Below, piece after piece: positions 44,223-57,100 of a stretch of DNA of 64,000 bases (the stretch's first letter is position 1; each line of letters starts with the position of its first letter). The stretch comes from Adineta ricciae (taxonomy: Eukaryota; Rotifera; Eurotatoria; Adinetida; Adinetidae), in assembly GCA_905250025.1 (NCBI GenBank), contig CAJNOJ010000070.1, forward strand, positions 273,186-337,185, read 5' to 3'. A program made the position numbers and the translations under genes. The notes under the pieces were generated by a model that was not told the origin of the DNA, searched no databases, and saw only the letters and a program-made list of their open reading frames with translations.

Positions 44223-44997
44223 ATTGAAGGTAAATGTTCTAAAAGAAAAATGTGATGTGGAAGTTTTTGATTCTACTCAGTGCAACAATGGAAAGACGAG
44301 TAATTGTCTCGGTGTTCGTTGATGATAACCGAATGAAAAGCAACGAGAGAAAACGAACCATATAAAGAACAGTCTCAATGAATCATTTGTTGTTTTTTTA
44401 TTGACAGACATTAGTAAAAAAATAAGCAATAAGTATATTGAGAATAGACCTAGAGAAAAAGTCGCTCCTTTTTTTCTCTTTTTAAGATTGATTGATATAT
44501 AATAACAGTCGATTGAGAGAGAGAGAGTTATGCACAGCATGAAATCGGAGAAACAAATAGGTAACGTGGTATATAAAATGTATGTATACCGTGAATCAGA
44601 TATGTGAAATAAAATATTTTGAAAGATAATCTAGCGCGAGACGGTGTGTGCAAATATTTGGAACATCAATCAATGATTGATCGAAAAGAGTAGATGAATA
44701 AGAAAGTAGACCATGATAGTAACGAAAGATGGCGCATCTTTATTGATTTAAGAAACAATTCAAGCATATCAATTGCTAATGGGCTTAGTAAAAATGATTC
44801 TGAATGATATTATTTTAATATCGATATATAACGCATCTTGAAACAAATGTTTAAATGACATTTTAGTAACAATAAAATGAATAGAGGACGAATGCAAGCA
44901 ATTCATAATTACCTCGTTTATGACTTCTCACATTGTCGTCAACTGATGAATAATATTTGTTTTTCTTCTATCTTTGCTCATTTGATTCGCGCTCAGT
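44223..44997. other. intergenic, nothing recognised
   Basis: Contains a short GA-rich run near 44515-44527 and otherwise AT-rich sequence; the two divergent promoters must lie here. Confidence 0.4.
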
Positions 44998-45503
44998 ATG
45001 CCAGGTAGGTTCAATGACTAGATAAATTCTTCGTTAGATTTATAATCATCTTCACTTTAGTTATTAGTGAACCTCAAAGTGCCAAGATCCTTCTTCTTGA
45101 CCTTTCTTATCTGTCAACAGAAGGTCTTCAGACGATCGTCGTCCATTGCCCAACAGTCAGCGATCTGGCCATTCAAGCATCGAAATATCCAACGTGCATT
45201 CTTATTATCGCTTGCCGATCAGATAGCTTGAGTGAATTAATACCGGTTTTATCAGATCTTACATTCGATACACTGTATATTTTAAATGTTGATGGCAAGA
45301 TTGAGTACAGTGTTGAACCATGGTCATCGAAGGCAACAGCTGTCTATACAGATAATGAATTGATGCGCCATTTATGTACAAAAAGCGTCATGTGTTATTA
45401 CATTGAAGCAATGGAACATAAGGATAATAAAGATATGTCATTGGCGAATCGCTGTTTGATGGATGGATTAAACGCGTTAGAATATGCAAAACAATTTATT
45501 TGA
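44998..45503 (+). CDS. unknown small protein, two exons (7-nt first coding exon)
   Basis: The first coding exon is ATGCCAG (44998-45004); the second, 45061-45503, is in frame after a 56-bp GT-AG intron, giving 149 residues. The product reads MPVISEPQSAKILLLDLSYL..., with alternating hydrophobic strands (QTIVVHCPTVSDLAI, TCILIIACRSDSL, DTLYILNVDGKIE), an alpha/beta pattern like a receiver or Rossmann-type fold. It recalls the N-terminal region that bdelloids attach to ART and TPR/kinesin-light-chain-like proteins, but here it stands alone and may be a truncated relative. The last 30 residues are helical (LANRCLMDGLNALEYAKQFI). Function unknown. Confidence 0.65.
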
Positions 45504-46429
45504 CGTTGATGTTGTCTTGCAATAAAGTGTGATGTAAACCCACTATTCACGAGAACTGTATGTTTGTTCGTTTTAATAATTTGAAATGATATCAATAAAT
45601 GTTGTATCGTGACAGTAAAAGTCAAGAAATTGAAACGATGAATATCATTGAGATTTCGAATTTTGAGGTACACAAAGACTGTATCTATACATTTGCTGTA
45701 TATCGTTATTTTCAGATCGTGAGGATTGAGAATCGGTTCTGTGTTTGCCCATCAATTATTACTAAATTCAACATTTCTACAGAAATAATAGAGCCGCATA
45801 CCAACTACTGCCGGGATATTGATGAAAATTTAACTCGGGTTTGAAACTACATAAGCACAAGTGATTTTTAGTAACTACTTTTCGTTACGTACAAATTCAT
45901 TTTGAGATGATATTTTTGTCAGACTTGGCAGTGGCATTCCTCCAATCGTTCAACTAGAAACAATGTTCAATATTGATTTATGCAAAGCAAATGTACTATT
46001 ACATGGTGCTTTCACCGTTTCTTCTCAGAATACTAACGATACGAAATGTTTATAATTCGACATGGTTTTTGGATCAGGTACACTTCGAGGGATATCAGTA
46101 ACCGAGCGTACCGAATCCCATACTTCAGATACCTGGCCACACTCTGGAGATTTATTTTCTTAAACGGTAACATCCGATCGTAAGAAGATCTTTATGACAG
46201 TCTGAAAATTTTGTTCAATGACATGTCTCAGGTCGAAGATAACATGACAAGTATTAATGATTAAACTAGTCGAATATTTCTCTTTATTCGTATTCCCTAT
46301 AGGCGTGAAATTAGTGAAGAAAATCTCTCTCGGCTACATAAGATAAATAGAACGATTTGCAACACCCTCAATGTATTTCCAAACACGCAAAACTACTCAT
46401 TAACGTTTTTCATCGTAAATTAGAGGAAT
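45504..46429. other. intergenic, nothing recognised
   Basis: Only short open frames; no repeat or RNA gene recognised. Confidence 0.4.
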
Positions 46430-47281
46430 TGAAACTATTAAATCAGTTTTTATCAAATGGTAATTATTACACATTTGGCAGATAAGCTACAAGCCGGCAA
46501 GCTCGAAGAAATTGTTATACCAATAGAAAGAGTACGAACGGGTAAATTCAATTAAAATACTAAAAGCGAAAATCGCGTATCACTGCTGGGCCGTACGCGA
46601 ACGGGAAAACGGGCTTTTCTCAAATGAAAATCTACTTTTCGATATGTTATTTAATGATGAATTATAAAACGAGAAATCGATTCAAACGCTATGACAAGAA
46701 ATTAACAACAACAATTCTTAATTCCATACCACTACATCCTTATCTACTCTACAATGAATGATTCTATTAAAGGTGAACGTTGGGATCGAACAGAATTTGC
46801 TGACGAAGGTTCTGGTAAGCAAGGATGTAGATGATGCATGCATGAAATAAATTTATAGACAAATTCTCGCAGTGGTTTTACAATCGGTTGGCGCTCAAAA
46901 CCGAGAATTTCATATGTCGGAGAGAAAATTCAAAACAAAAGTCGAAAAAGAAACTTTTGTGCAGCAATACAAAGATGACTAGTTACGAAAATGAGGTCTA
47001 ACGCCGTTGATCGATTTCGATGATCCCCTAGTACGTAGAACAGTTACAAAATGGATTGATGTAACAAAATTCTTGTATCAATTGATATCTGGAACAACCA
47101 TGTGAGAAAGTCAAAGGATCCAAACTTGATCTTAGCAAATGTTGGAAAGAAGCTTTTTTATTGAAAAATTCCAACGATGATCTATTATACAGTAGATTTT
47201 TTCACATACCCAATCCAAACGATTGGGAGAACGACTTCGAAAAACTATTGAAAACATTGGACGAGTTTGTCACTTCGTAGT
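46430..47281 (+). pseudogene. decayed gene remnant with P-loop-like motif
   Basis: Coding-like segments in several + frames with stops between them. QAGKLEEIVIPIERVRTG is followed by NRVSLLGRTRTGK (P-loop-like GRTRTGK, about 46570-46610) and, in another frame, GLFSNENLLFDMLFNDEL. Then come MNDSIKGERWDRTEFADEG (46754), MSERKFKTKVEKETFVQQY, TPLIDFDDPLVRRTVTKWID and a final frame DLSKCWKEAFLLKNSNDD, which ends at TAG 47278. The order suggests a dead cytosolic NTPase-like gene. The family is not identified. Confidence 0.5.
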
Positions 47282-50147
47282 CAGGCAGATAGTTTTCATA
47301 CTGTTATTATTTTATTCTAAAAACATGATCAATCAAAGATAAACTGGTAGAAAATGAAAAGTCAGTGAATCAAACGGACACCGCAGTCCATCAGTATAAC
47401 GAATAATGATTCTTTTCAATTTATTATTCGATCTGGACATATCTGTCGTCGCTAACCAATGCTGTTCTTCCAGAGAGGGTAAAAAAACATGTTCTCCTTT
47501 TCACGTATAATCTTTCGCAGAAATCTAGGGACGTACTTAAATATATACTCGAGCAATACATACATAATTGGTGTACTTTTTTCAGTTCTTCGCATATGTT
47601 CATGAGACGTAGGTACACATTGGTTATTTTATGCGTCGTTGTAGCATAACTCGCCGAAAATGACTACCCTCTTTAAGTCCTAGTAGTACTATTGAAAAAA
47701 AAAATTTTCTCAATTGCCGACGTCTGTCTATCCGTCTAGCCTTTCGAACCAGCCATGATAATTAGTGCGCATAAAATAAAACATTTCGTCGATTAGTTAC
47801 TTCATAGATTGTACTTACAGGTGAAAAAAAAACAGTCTGTACGCCAAATTCGATGTTTATTATAAAAAATATTTTTATCGACACGTGGTGCTGAATGCAT
47901 TGCACACAATGAATTGGTTTTGATGCGAAAGCAAAAATAAATACGGTATATTTACGTCAATCTACTATCGTAGCATAGACTTTCGGCGAAAGCGAAATAG
48001 TCCAGACAATGGAAATATACCATGTTAATAAATAAAAAGCAAAGGTGACACCTGTTTTATTATGGTTTATATGCAGCGTCCCTCCCACCGATAAAACCAG
48101 CGATTATATATTAGAGTCGGACATTCATAGAAATCTTGTACGCGCATAGAATCAACGACGAAGAAGTATTGTAACAAAAGTAAAATCGAATACGATTTGA
48201 AATGATCATTGCAACACTTAGGTATCTGTCTATTATAGATACGACAATAAGCATGTCTAGCAATGGCAGTGATAATTATGCAGCGCTCGAAACAGCTTTA
48301 CGAGACGCAATAATATTTGGTAATTCTGGTAACTCGACAGCTTTTGATAAATGTCTCGATCACGCAGCAAATATATTAACGAACTCATTTTCGTATTCCA
48401 CCTGTTCTCAAGTAGACAGTACGGCTTATGAGACGAAAACATGAAGCAAATCATAAGACTTGGATTATCAAATGGTTGGATATCGGTATTTTCAACGGTC
48501 ATCATTTCGTCAGTCGTAGTTTAGTGCTGAATGAATTCAGCGTCGATTAGTTTTAGCCATAGTTTATTTGAAAATTATCTCATCTATTCCGTATAGTTCA
48601 GTTCGAAGGAAAGATTAATACATATGGTGATAAGATACTGAACATCTACTTTTGATAACACATCTTTATTTTCTTTTGTATGTATAATTTCAACGAAACC
48701 TGTCTCTCTTTGTGTATGTTTAGTATTTTTGTTTTTCGGTTTATTTCTGGTAGCTATTTATGATTTTTTTCTTCTTATGCACTTCATTTGCTGGTTAAAG
48801 AAAAATTCAAATCAATGCAGAAATGTAATAAGATTCATTGGGTTTTAATATTGTTGAGCCAAAGTCAAATCACGTTGAATACGATAATCCCTATTTCTGA
48901 CCAAAATGAAAAGCGGATCAATACAGTAAACAGTTCAATAAACAAATATTCTCAAAACAATGATGAATTTTTCGCGAATGACACTAACGAAAACATCTAC
49001 TCTAATATTTAAATGTAAAAGGTCACTTTTTTACAACGTACAATGTTTTTTTTTGTCAGATGATAAGATAAAAACGAAGACGTCGTATCGACAGTTGGCA
49101 ATAAAATCTTCTAAATATACTATCTTTTTTTTGCCATATCATTTACATCGTCATGATGACGACAGTAGTGAGACTGAGCTGCAAAGAATACCGTATCGAA
49201 TAGTGTCACCTTCAATGGCTAATCGAGGTATAAAGATGTAATTATTATACCAAACGTGTAACTTAGGTATTTTGAATGAAAATAAGAATCATATACCGAT
49301 CCATTTGATTTACTCTGTAGGTTTCCATTTGTGACTGTATGTCTATTTCTTTCGATTTATAGAATTAGTGTAAGTTGAACATTATCCACATCGGTTGCTT
49401 CTTTTCGGATAATTTGTTGATGAACTCGTGATCACTTTGAACTTATTGAAAAGAAAAATTCTATTCAGATTGTTATGTATGAAAATATCTACTTCTGAAA
49501 AAAACATCATTGTTTTCATATAAAATGTTATACAATATTAACTTTTTTTCTATGTATTATCATCAATTATTTTCTTAAAAGTGATTTCTAAGTAGAAAGA
49601 GAAAATATTTACACAATTGAATCCGTCATTTCGCAACTGCTTCCCTACTACCCGATATACATAAGTAATTGATAGAGTATTTTCTCGGTCAAGAGCCAGA
49701 AAGAATACCATGACGTATTTTACACACGTTTTCACAACAATTATCGGTAAAAACTATCGACTAGTAGGTGATAATTCTTATGGAAATAAAACAAAATCTT
49801 CATAATATGATTTTCGAAAGTTTGTAATAATTATGTGATTAACATGTCGAAAAAAACTATTGCATTATAATTTTTTTCCCACTGAAAAGCAGACCGCGAA
49901 AAGAGCACATGGTATTCTGTGAGAACAGATATTAAAACATTTTCACGTGATGATTACCATCGAAGAACAGAACAGCAAAAGCGACTGGGAAAAACTTCAG
50001 TTAAAAATAACCTAAAAACATTTTCTGTTCTCAGTTGTTGATGACAAGGATTGGAGTTGAAATCGTTACAACAAAAAAAGCGCTCAGTTTATTTGTGAAT
50101 TTTACAAATAATGGCGTTTAGTTTAATTTAGACAAGTCCATTAGAAA
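47282..50147. other. gene-poor AT-rich region, 2.9 kb
   Basis: The largest gap in the window. I found no open frame with family motifs. A frame at 48256-48444 (MSSNGSDNYAALETALRDAI...) has normal codon use and could be an exon of something lost, but nothing joins to it. No tandem array or long inverted repeat was recognised. Confidence 0.4.
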
Positions 50148-51462
50148 ATGGCATGTGCTCTTGATCCTGATTTGCAATCATTGGCAAATGATGATGAAGC
50201 ATGGCAAACAGATTTAGAACTTATTCGTGCACTCACTCAAGAAGAAAAACAAGCAGAAGAAGATCGAGCATTGGCAGCAAGTCTTGCTGGAATTACTGTT
50301 GATCCAATCCCTGAAAATACGAGAAGAATGGCGATGTTAGCCGATAACTACGATGAAACAGTCAAGAGACGAGGTACTTCACTTGATTTATTTTGTATTG
50401 ATGAATCATCTCGATCTCTATCCTAGTTATTGTAAACAAAACCACCATCAAGTTGACATCCAAACCGTAAGTGATCATGCTATTTTCCAGATTTGATTTT
50501 TTTGTGATAATATCAGAAAAACATGCGCTGTGTGTATGGAACCGGTGAATAAAACTGATCCTCGCGTTCCATGCGGTCATGCCTACTGTGTCGGATGTCT
50601 CAAAGAATTGTTTCTAAGTTCTATGCAAGATGAAACTTTAATGCCACCACGATGTTGTCGAGAAGAGATACCTATTCATCTAGCAGAATTGAATTCGAAA
50701 GAAACAAAAGATTTCAATGCGAAACGTTTAGAATATTCAACAACAGATCGTCTCTATTGTTCCCAACCGACCTGCTCAACATTTATTCCTGCCACTTCCA
50801 TTGTTAATAAGATCGGAACGTGTCCAAAGTATGTTTGACATAGAATATAGTTTACTCTTTTATTTTTGTCTGTCGATTGTAGTCTGAAGTGTCAAATGAA
50901 AACATGTGCCATTTGCAAAGGAGTTAGTCACGATGATCTTGAGTGTCCAAAAGATGAAGCAACTACAGCTGTTTTAGCAGTAGCCAAGCAAGAAGGTTGG
51001 ACTCGATGCTACCGTTGCCGAGCAGTGGTAGAATTAACTCAAGGATGCTATCATATGACCTGTCGATGCCGCGCTGAATTTTGTTATCTTTGTTCAACTG
51101 CATGGAAAAATTGTTCGTGTGTTCAATGGGATGAGGCACGCTTGTTTCAAGAAGCCCGTGTCCGCACTGCCAGGTAGTATTTTCTAATGGATTGTCACCT
51201 ACAAATGATTCTGTTTTTCGTGAATAGAATACCTCATATTGAAATTCATCGAAACAATGAAAGACGAAATTTTGAACAGTATGTAATACAAATGGCTGAT
51301 CAACTGCGTAACAATCATGACTGTCGTCATGCAGCGGGATGGGTATACACCAGCGGTGGCGGTCGGTGTGAAGAATGTCGCGATTATTTACCCAGATATT
51401 TATATTGTTGTCGTCGTTGTCATTTTATGGCTTGTAATCGATGTCGACACAATCGATTATAA
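50148..51462 (+). CDS. RBR-type E3 ubiquitin ligase, five exons
   Basis: Exons 50148-50373, 50427-50466 (40 nt), 50517-50828, 50883-51173 and 51228-51462 keep frame and give 367 residues. The N-terminus is acidic and helical (ALTQEEKQAEEDRALAASLAG). RING1 starts KTCAVCMEPV with PCGHAYCVGCL; an in-between-RING region includes LYCSQPTCSTFIP and KTCAICKG. RING2 reads CYRCRAVVELTQGCYHMTCR with CRAEFCYLC, where the cysteine of GCYHMTC is the expected catalytic thioester residue. RBR ligases take ubiquitin from the E2 onto this cysteine before transfer. After RING2 there is a further Cys-rich tail (CEECRDYL...CCRRCHFMACNRC) that could bind zinc. Resembles the simple fungal/plant-type RBRs. Confidence 0.92.
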
Positions 51463-51545
51463 TCGAAAAGATCTTTCGAAATCATCTATAGACAGTACTC
51501 AGAGCATTGTATGCTGTAGTATTTTTTTTTATTGTATAAACAAGA

Positions 51546-52898
51546 TTAAATACAGAAAAGCAACGTTAATAAAATGATGATACACGTATCTTTGAATATG
51601 TTATTAGTTGCAGCTGTGCCGGTCATAGTATTGTTCGAATTCGGATTGGAATTGTATTGCACACGGTAAAGACGACTATTTCCGTCTTCGCTAAACAGTA
51701 AACTTCCATCTTTCATAACGAGTATGCCTACTGGGCGTCCAAATGTATCTGGGCCTGTTGGATTAGTAAGGAATCCGTAGACGAAATCTTCATAGGTACC
51801 AACTGGTCGATTCGTACTGCTATCAAATGGAATAAATACGATCTTATAACCTGTACCATTATTTCTGTTCCATGAACCATGCAATGCTGCAAATGCACCA
51901 TTTTGATATCGACTAGGAAATTGTGTGCCTACGTAAAAGCGCATGTCAAGAACAGCTGAATGAGCTTGTAGGAGAACATCTGGCGTCCGAGTTTGTGCAA
52001 CTAGTTCAGGTCGTTCAGTTGTTCCGTTGCTGAAAACTAGCCTTGGATCGGTTAAGTTCGCACTCAGATAAGCATAGGGCCATCCGTAAAATTCATTTTG
52101 TTGAACACGTGTAAAATAATCCGGTACGAGATCGTCACCAAGTTCATCTCGTTCTTGACATGTTGCATACAAATCATTGGTAATCGGATGAAACGCTACA
52201 CCGACGGTATTTCGTAGACCAGATGCAAATGTCGTCTGATTACTACCGTTAAGATTTGCTTGTTGAATGGATGCCCGTGGTAGTTCTTCAACATCGGCAT
52301 TTTTCTCTGAACCCACACTAACAAACATTCGATTACCATTCGGTGACACAACAATGGTTCGAGTTGAGTGTCCCGTACCAGGATAAGTCATCACTATTTC
52401 GCCTGTTCCTGTAATATTTCGACTACCTGATGTCCACGGATATCGTCGAATAGTGTTCCTATCTGCAACGTAGAAATAACCATTGACAAAAGCCATACCA
52501 AACGGATAATTTAATCCATTGGATGAATCAGCAAATGTAACACGCTGATCAGGGTAACCATCTTGATTAGTATCGATTAGACAAGAGATTCGATTAGCAT
52601 TTGATTCACTGACAAGTATATCATTAGATGGTGTATATATTAGATAGCGTGGTGTTATCAAGCCAGTCATATATAATTGCACCGAGAAGCCTTGCGGGAC
52701 ATAAAGAACGGGATCATCAGGTACGGTAATAACTCGTGCTCCTTTGTTGACTGATACCGTTCCATATGGTTGAGGTAAACTTGCTACTGTAATGTGAATT
52801 GCCTGTGGAGTAAACGTTACATTGATACTATTAGCTCGATGAATTCTATCTATTGTAGTTAACAGTATAATAAACGATAATTTCAGCGCAATAGACAT
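51546..52898 (-). CDS. secreted sorbosone/glucose-dehydrogenase-like beta-propeller, intronless
   Basis: A single frame of 450 residues with an N-terminal signal peptide and a hydrophobic C-terminal tail (KDTCIIILLTLLFCI) after a Ser/Asn/Thr linker, consistent with a GPI-anchor signal. The middle is a six-bladed propeller of the GSDH/PQQ-dependent L-sorbosone dehydrogenase type: LIYTPSNDILVSESNANRI, GLNYPFGMAFVNGYFYVADR, SGLRNTVGVAFHP, QQNEFYGWPYA, AALHGSWNRNNGTGYKI and FGRPVGILVMKDGSLLFSED. Bacterial members oxidise sugars at PQQ. Whether the animal protein binds PQQ is not known. The intronless structure and bacterial/fungal-type family make it a horizontal-transfer candidate. Confidence 0.88.
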   Translation of the reverse strand: MSIALKLSFIILLTTIDRIHRANSINVTFTPQAIHITVASLPQPYGTVSVNKGARVITVPDDPVLYVPQGFSVQLYMTGLITPRYLIYTPSNDILVSESNANRISCLIDTNQDGYPDQRVTFADSSNGLNYPFGMAFVNGYFYVADRNTIRRYPWTSGSRNITGTGEIVMTYPGTGHSTRTIVVSPNGNRMFVSVGSEKNADVEELPRASIQQANLNGSNQTTFASGLRNTVGVAFHPITNDLYATCQERDELGDDLVPDYFTRVQQNEFYGWPYAYLSANLTDPRLVFSNGTTERPELVAQTRTPDVLLQAHSAVLDMRFYVGTQFPSRYQNGAFAALHGSWNRNNGTGYKIVFIPFDSSTNRPVGTYEDFVYGFLTNPTGPDTFGRPVGILVMKDGSLLFSEDGNSRLYRVQYNSNPNSNNTMTGTAATNNIFKDTCIIILLTLLFCI

Positions 52899-53236
52899 AC
52901 TTTCACCTTTTAGTCAATCGTTTTTGTGTGCGTTGATATTATGCTAATGATCGAAAAACCAGTTTTTTTATGCAAAAGGAAGAAAACGAATATATATATA
53001 CACGTGCACACAAGCAGGTTGTTTGTCACCTGATTGATGAAAATTACCGCAACAAGTATTACACTCCTGTCGATTCAAAGTGACAAATAATTTCGATATG
53101 GTGAATATAAAGACATATATTGATTTGACTCATTAACATCAAAATTCTATGGTTCTATTCGTGCAAGATTATTATACAGTAAATCAAAGGTTATTTACAA
53201 TGATATTACAAATAAAAAGTCGTTTCTTTTTCGATA
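52899..53236. other. intergenic with short TA/CA-rich stretch
   Basis: Contains an alternating TA run near 52990-53003 followed by a CA-rich segment. No gene seen. Confidence 0.4.
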
Positions 53237-53589
53237 TCAATGACGTGCACCACCACCAATGCGGCCATCGTGATTTAAATCCATATTAGTGATTTGCTCA
53301 GCTTTGCCGATCAAACCTATGAAATAAGTTCATGAATTGTGATCAAAATATCATCTTTTACAAACCTCCGCCAGCTCCATGTCCTGCCGGACGTTCTCCG
53401 ATAACTCCATCATGATTTAAATCCATATGTGTTATTTTTTCTGCTTGACCTGTTATACCACCACCTCCAATATGACCATCTCTGTTGATGTCCATACCGG
53501 TTTTTTCTTCGATTTTGTTTGTAACGAAATCTAAGAAAAATCGATAATAAAACATTCGTGAAGATTATAGAAGGAGCCTACATACCCAT
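53237..53589 (-). CDS. small EF-hand-loop repeat protein, three exons
   Basis: Exons 53586-53589 (only ATGG), 53366-53530 and 53237-53316 join in phase 1 and give 82 residues. Three near-identical calcium-loop units follow one another: MDINRDGHIGG, MDLNHDGVIGE and MDLNHDGRIGG, separated by GxxGQAEKIT-type linkers. The D-x-N-x-D-G-x-I pattern is that of an EF-hand or dockerin loop, but the flanking helices are short, so this is not a standard paired EF-hand. No signal peptide. The 4-nt first coding exon is inferred from a good donor (GTATGT) and from frame; an alternative in-frame ATG exists in the next exon at 53472. Role unknown; calcium binding is likely. Confidence 0.7.
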
Positions 53590-54137
53590 TTTTCTTTCGT
53601 GTGTAAACTGTTTGACTTCTCGTTGAAAAATTTTGTATTGTTTGAGAGCAAAAGGAACATTTTCTCGCCTTTTATACGCCAAAAACGTAACCGACGTAAA
53701 AGAGAACCGTCCAATGATATTCTACGTCGTATGTAACTTAAAACGTGCTTGCTCTTCAAGTTCATAGAGGACAAAAAAGTTGATTTTAGCTTAAATAAAC
53801 ATATCAAATTTTCTTTTTTTAGTAAATATATTAACAACAAATATGAAACATTCGTCCTCCAAGTCTATTTTAAATTGTACTGAGAAAACTTGTGAACCAT
53901 CATCTGAATACTCTTAGAAACCAACCGAAAAAAGCTTTCAATTCAAATAACATATTTTTCTAGTAATAAAATGCATCCAAACATATTTGTTATCTTGTAT
54001 TTAACGATTATATGACTTTATTACTACATATATCACATCGTATACGACTTGATGCTTCTTTTTTATAAGCTGGTTTCATTATCGGCTATTCGTATTTCTT
54101 TTCAAAGAAAACGAAACCTTTCGGAAGTCGAACTAAC
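53590..54137. other. intergenic, divergent promoters
   Basis: AT-rich gap between the EF-hand protein and the first stonustoxin-like gene. Nothing recognised. Confidence 0.4.
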
Positions 54138-57100
54138 ATGTCTATTGACACGAGTCCAGTTCTAGCACCTATGACACTTGGTCGATCATTCCAGCTTGGA
54201 ATGCTATATGACTTCAAAACGGACATGCCTGTTAGTGATGTTTCACTTTGGGATGATAGGTTGATTACAAATTATGTCAAAGCTTGGCTAATACCATCGA
54301 GTGGCTATGAGATTCATGCTGAAGATTCATTAGCAAAGAGACTAGATCTTTTCCAATTGGACTCAGATTTGAAGATGAGTGTTCTGTCAGGTCTTGTTGA
54401 GCTGACTCACTCGAGCAAGTTGATAGATGATCGTAAACAAGGAGAACATCATCGTCGTTTCGTGATGAAATATTCCGTCACTACACAACAACGCGAATTA
54501 TCAACCAATCATTTGAGTATACATAACGCGAAGTATCCTCAGGTGATCCATGAACGAATCGCCACGCATCTGGTGACTGGAATTCTTTATGGAGCCGAAG
54601 TGTATTTTGTCTTTAATCAAGCAGCAGACAGCGGGGAAAGTTTCACGATTAACGAACGAAATCTTCTTGAACTTTTACAAAAGTTGACAACATATCAAAT
54701 ATTTCAGAATGGTAAATTATATCTCACAGATAATGAAAGAAAACTAGCGAGAACATTAACATGTCGATATTATGGTGATTTGCAGCTTGTCTCAGAGCCA
54801 ACAACATTTGAACAAGTTGCTCATCTATTTCGTCGATTACCGCAACTTCTTGAAGATCGATCGATTCCGAAACAGGTGTGGTTATATCCATTGCATCTGT
54901 TAGACAGATCTAGTATCGGCTATCGTAATTTTCCTCACAGTAAAAATGACCTTGTGAACAGATCAGTTGAATTATTCGAACGATTATATCGACTGGAAAT
55001 GAAAATAAATGGTTTGAAGGCAAGAACTCCCTATAAACCATTGCTTTATCAAATTCATGAACTATTATCACTCTACTCTGCTGCAATCGGCAAGTTTCAA
55101 ATCGAACTGAAGAAGCAAATAAAAGATTTGTGGATAGAATTTCGTCAGGATGGTATGAATGAAAATATCTACCGAGACTTCTTAAATAAAATGTACATCT
55201 ATCCGTTGAATGCGAAGAAAACTAACAATTGGATTCAGTCCATTAGTGAAGGAGTTCAGAAACTCGTGAATTTTACCGATCTTCTACATAATTCAGTTAA
55301 CATTGTTGTGGGAAACGCATCGGTGGAATCACCGTTTGTTCTTCGCTTAATTATCCATGTTCTAGAAAAATCCGATCCATTTTTAAATGAATTATTTCAA
55401 TTCCTACACGATGCAAATGATCAAGTCATCGCTCCGAGTACCAAAATCAACTGTTGGTTTAATCAGGATAACTTTACATCGATTCGAAATAAAATCGCCC
55501 TTTTCTGTGAGTTTGCGCAAGCTAACAGCAAGAACGAGGACATTCAATACATTGTTGAAGCTCGATACGCTGAAGAGTTTCATATGAACAAAGATGTATC
55601 AATTATTCTGTACCAAAACAGAACTCCAACATATTTCGAAATTCCAAGTAAACCTGGTAGAGCCAAAGTAACAAATATATCTCGTGAAGTTTTTACACTA
55701 ACTTGGTCAAAACCAATTTATGGAAGCCAGAGCATTAAACAATATAAAGTTTATAACCAACTTGATGGTACACAACGATGGACAGTATTTCATATCACTG
55801 ACGATGATACCCTGACTACTGCTATTTCGGAACTTCCACGAGGAAAATATCGATTCAAAATCAAAGGAATTACCTTAATTGGTGATACAGCTGAAAGTGA
55901 CGCCAGTGAACTAATCGGTATGTTGAATTCTATTCTCCTTCGTTTCAAGTCTCATCCTCCTTCATAGATATGAATGAGCCAAAACCATCACCACCAGTCA
56001 TGGTTGCCCCACCAATTCCTCCACATCCAACACTTCTACTTGCTCTCACTCAGAAAACGCAACCAATCGTGTCTGCTAAAACAATTACCGATAAAAAAGC
56101 AACTCTCGACGTTATGCCTGCCTGGTTTGAACAAGTTAAACCCGTACCTCTAGAAAGAATTCGTCCACCAGCCAGTTTCGACAAAAATTCACCGACCGAC
56201 GTTCGCACTTATCAATGCTTAGCTACCTATCGATCGATGAAAAATAAAACCAAGAACATCGACTTCGTTGTCGAACCTTTCAAAGCAGATGTCGAAAATA
56301 CGGAAACACTAGTCGTCGTTCTCAACGAACTCGCCAATCAACTTGGCACACGCTTAACTTTTACCAACTCCGATTTCAAATATGATGACAGTGCTTATCG
56401 AACTGCATGTGGTGTGGCTAACCTTGGTAGCATTCACACGTTTCTTGCTTCAGAAGGACAGTTTCAAACAGCAAAATTTACTCTCCATCTCAATCTTGAC
56501 TACGATAATTTGACAGCAACGCCTGAAACGTTGCAGAAGTTTGTTGTAGACAGTATCAATGATATTTCGTCGGTTGTTGGATGTAAAAAAGAATTCATTC
56601 GAGTGTTTGAGGTTCAACGAACACAATCGGCTTTTCTTGGCTTCGGTATTTGTGGTCCATCCCTTCTTGAAACAGAAGCTATAGCTGAGCAAACGAAAGA
56701 TCGATTGAATGACCCTGACGTGAAAGAACGAGGTGGTGTTTTTAAATATGTAATTAGGGAAAACTATGATTTTAAACTGGAGCCCGTGCATGTGCAACTG
56801 CAGTTACAAGAAAAAGACTTCGATTCTAAGCATAATCGTAAATATGATTTCGCTGGTACAGCTAAAAGGGGTGGTAAACCATACTATTTCCCCGAAGGAT
56901 GGTATCGACATGCTTTGAGAGTGGTCGACAAGTATCCGGAGGACAAGGCATGGCTTAAGATGGACAATTCGCCAGGTGAATGGGCTGTTGCTTATCATGG
57001 CACTAATTACAGTGCTTTGAAAGGTGTTATAAATCATGGTCTAATGCACGAGTTCGTGACGAAGGATTTATGTGCTGCCCAAGCCAAAAAACAAAACCCT

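Noticed and set aside
47282-50147. Hidden long gene in the gene-poor gap
   Set aside because: Every frame is interrupted often, and no set of splice sites links motif-bearing segments.
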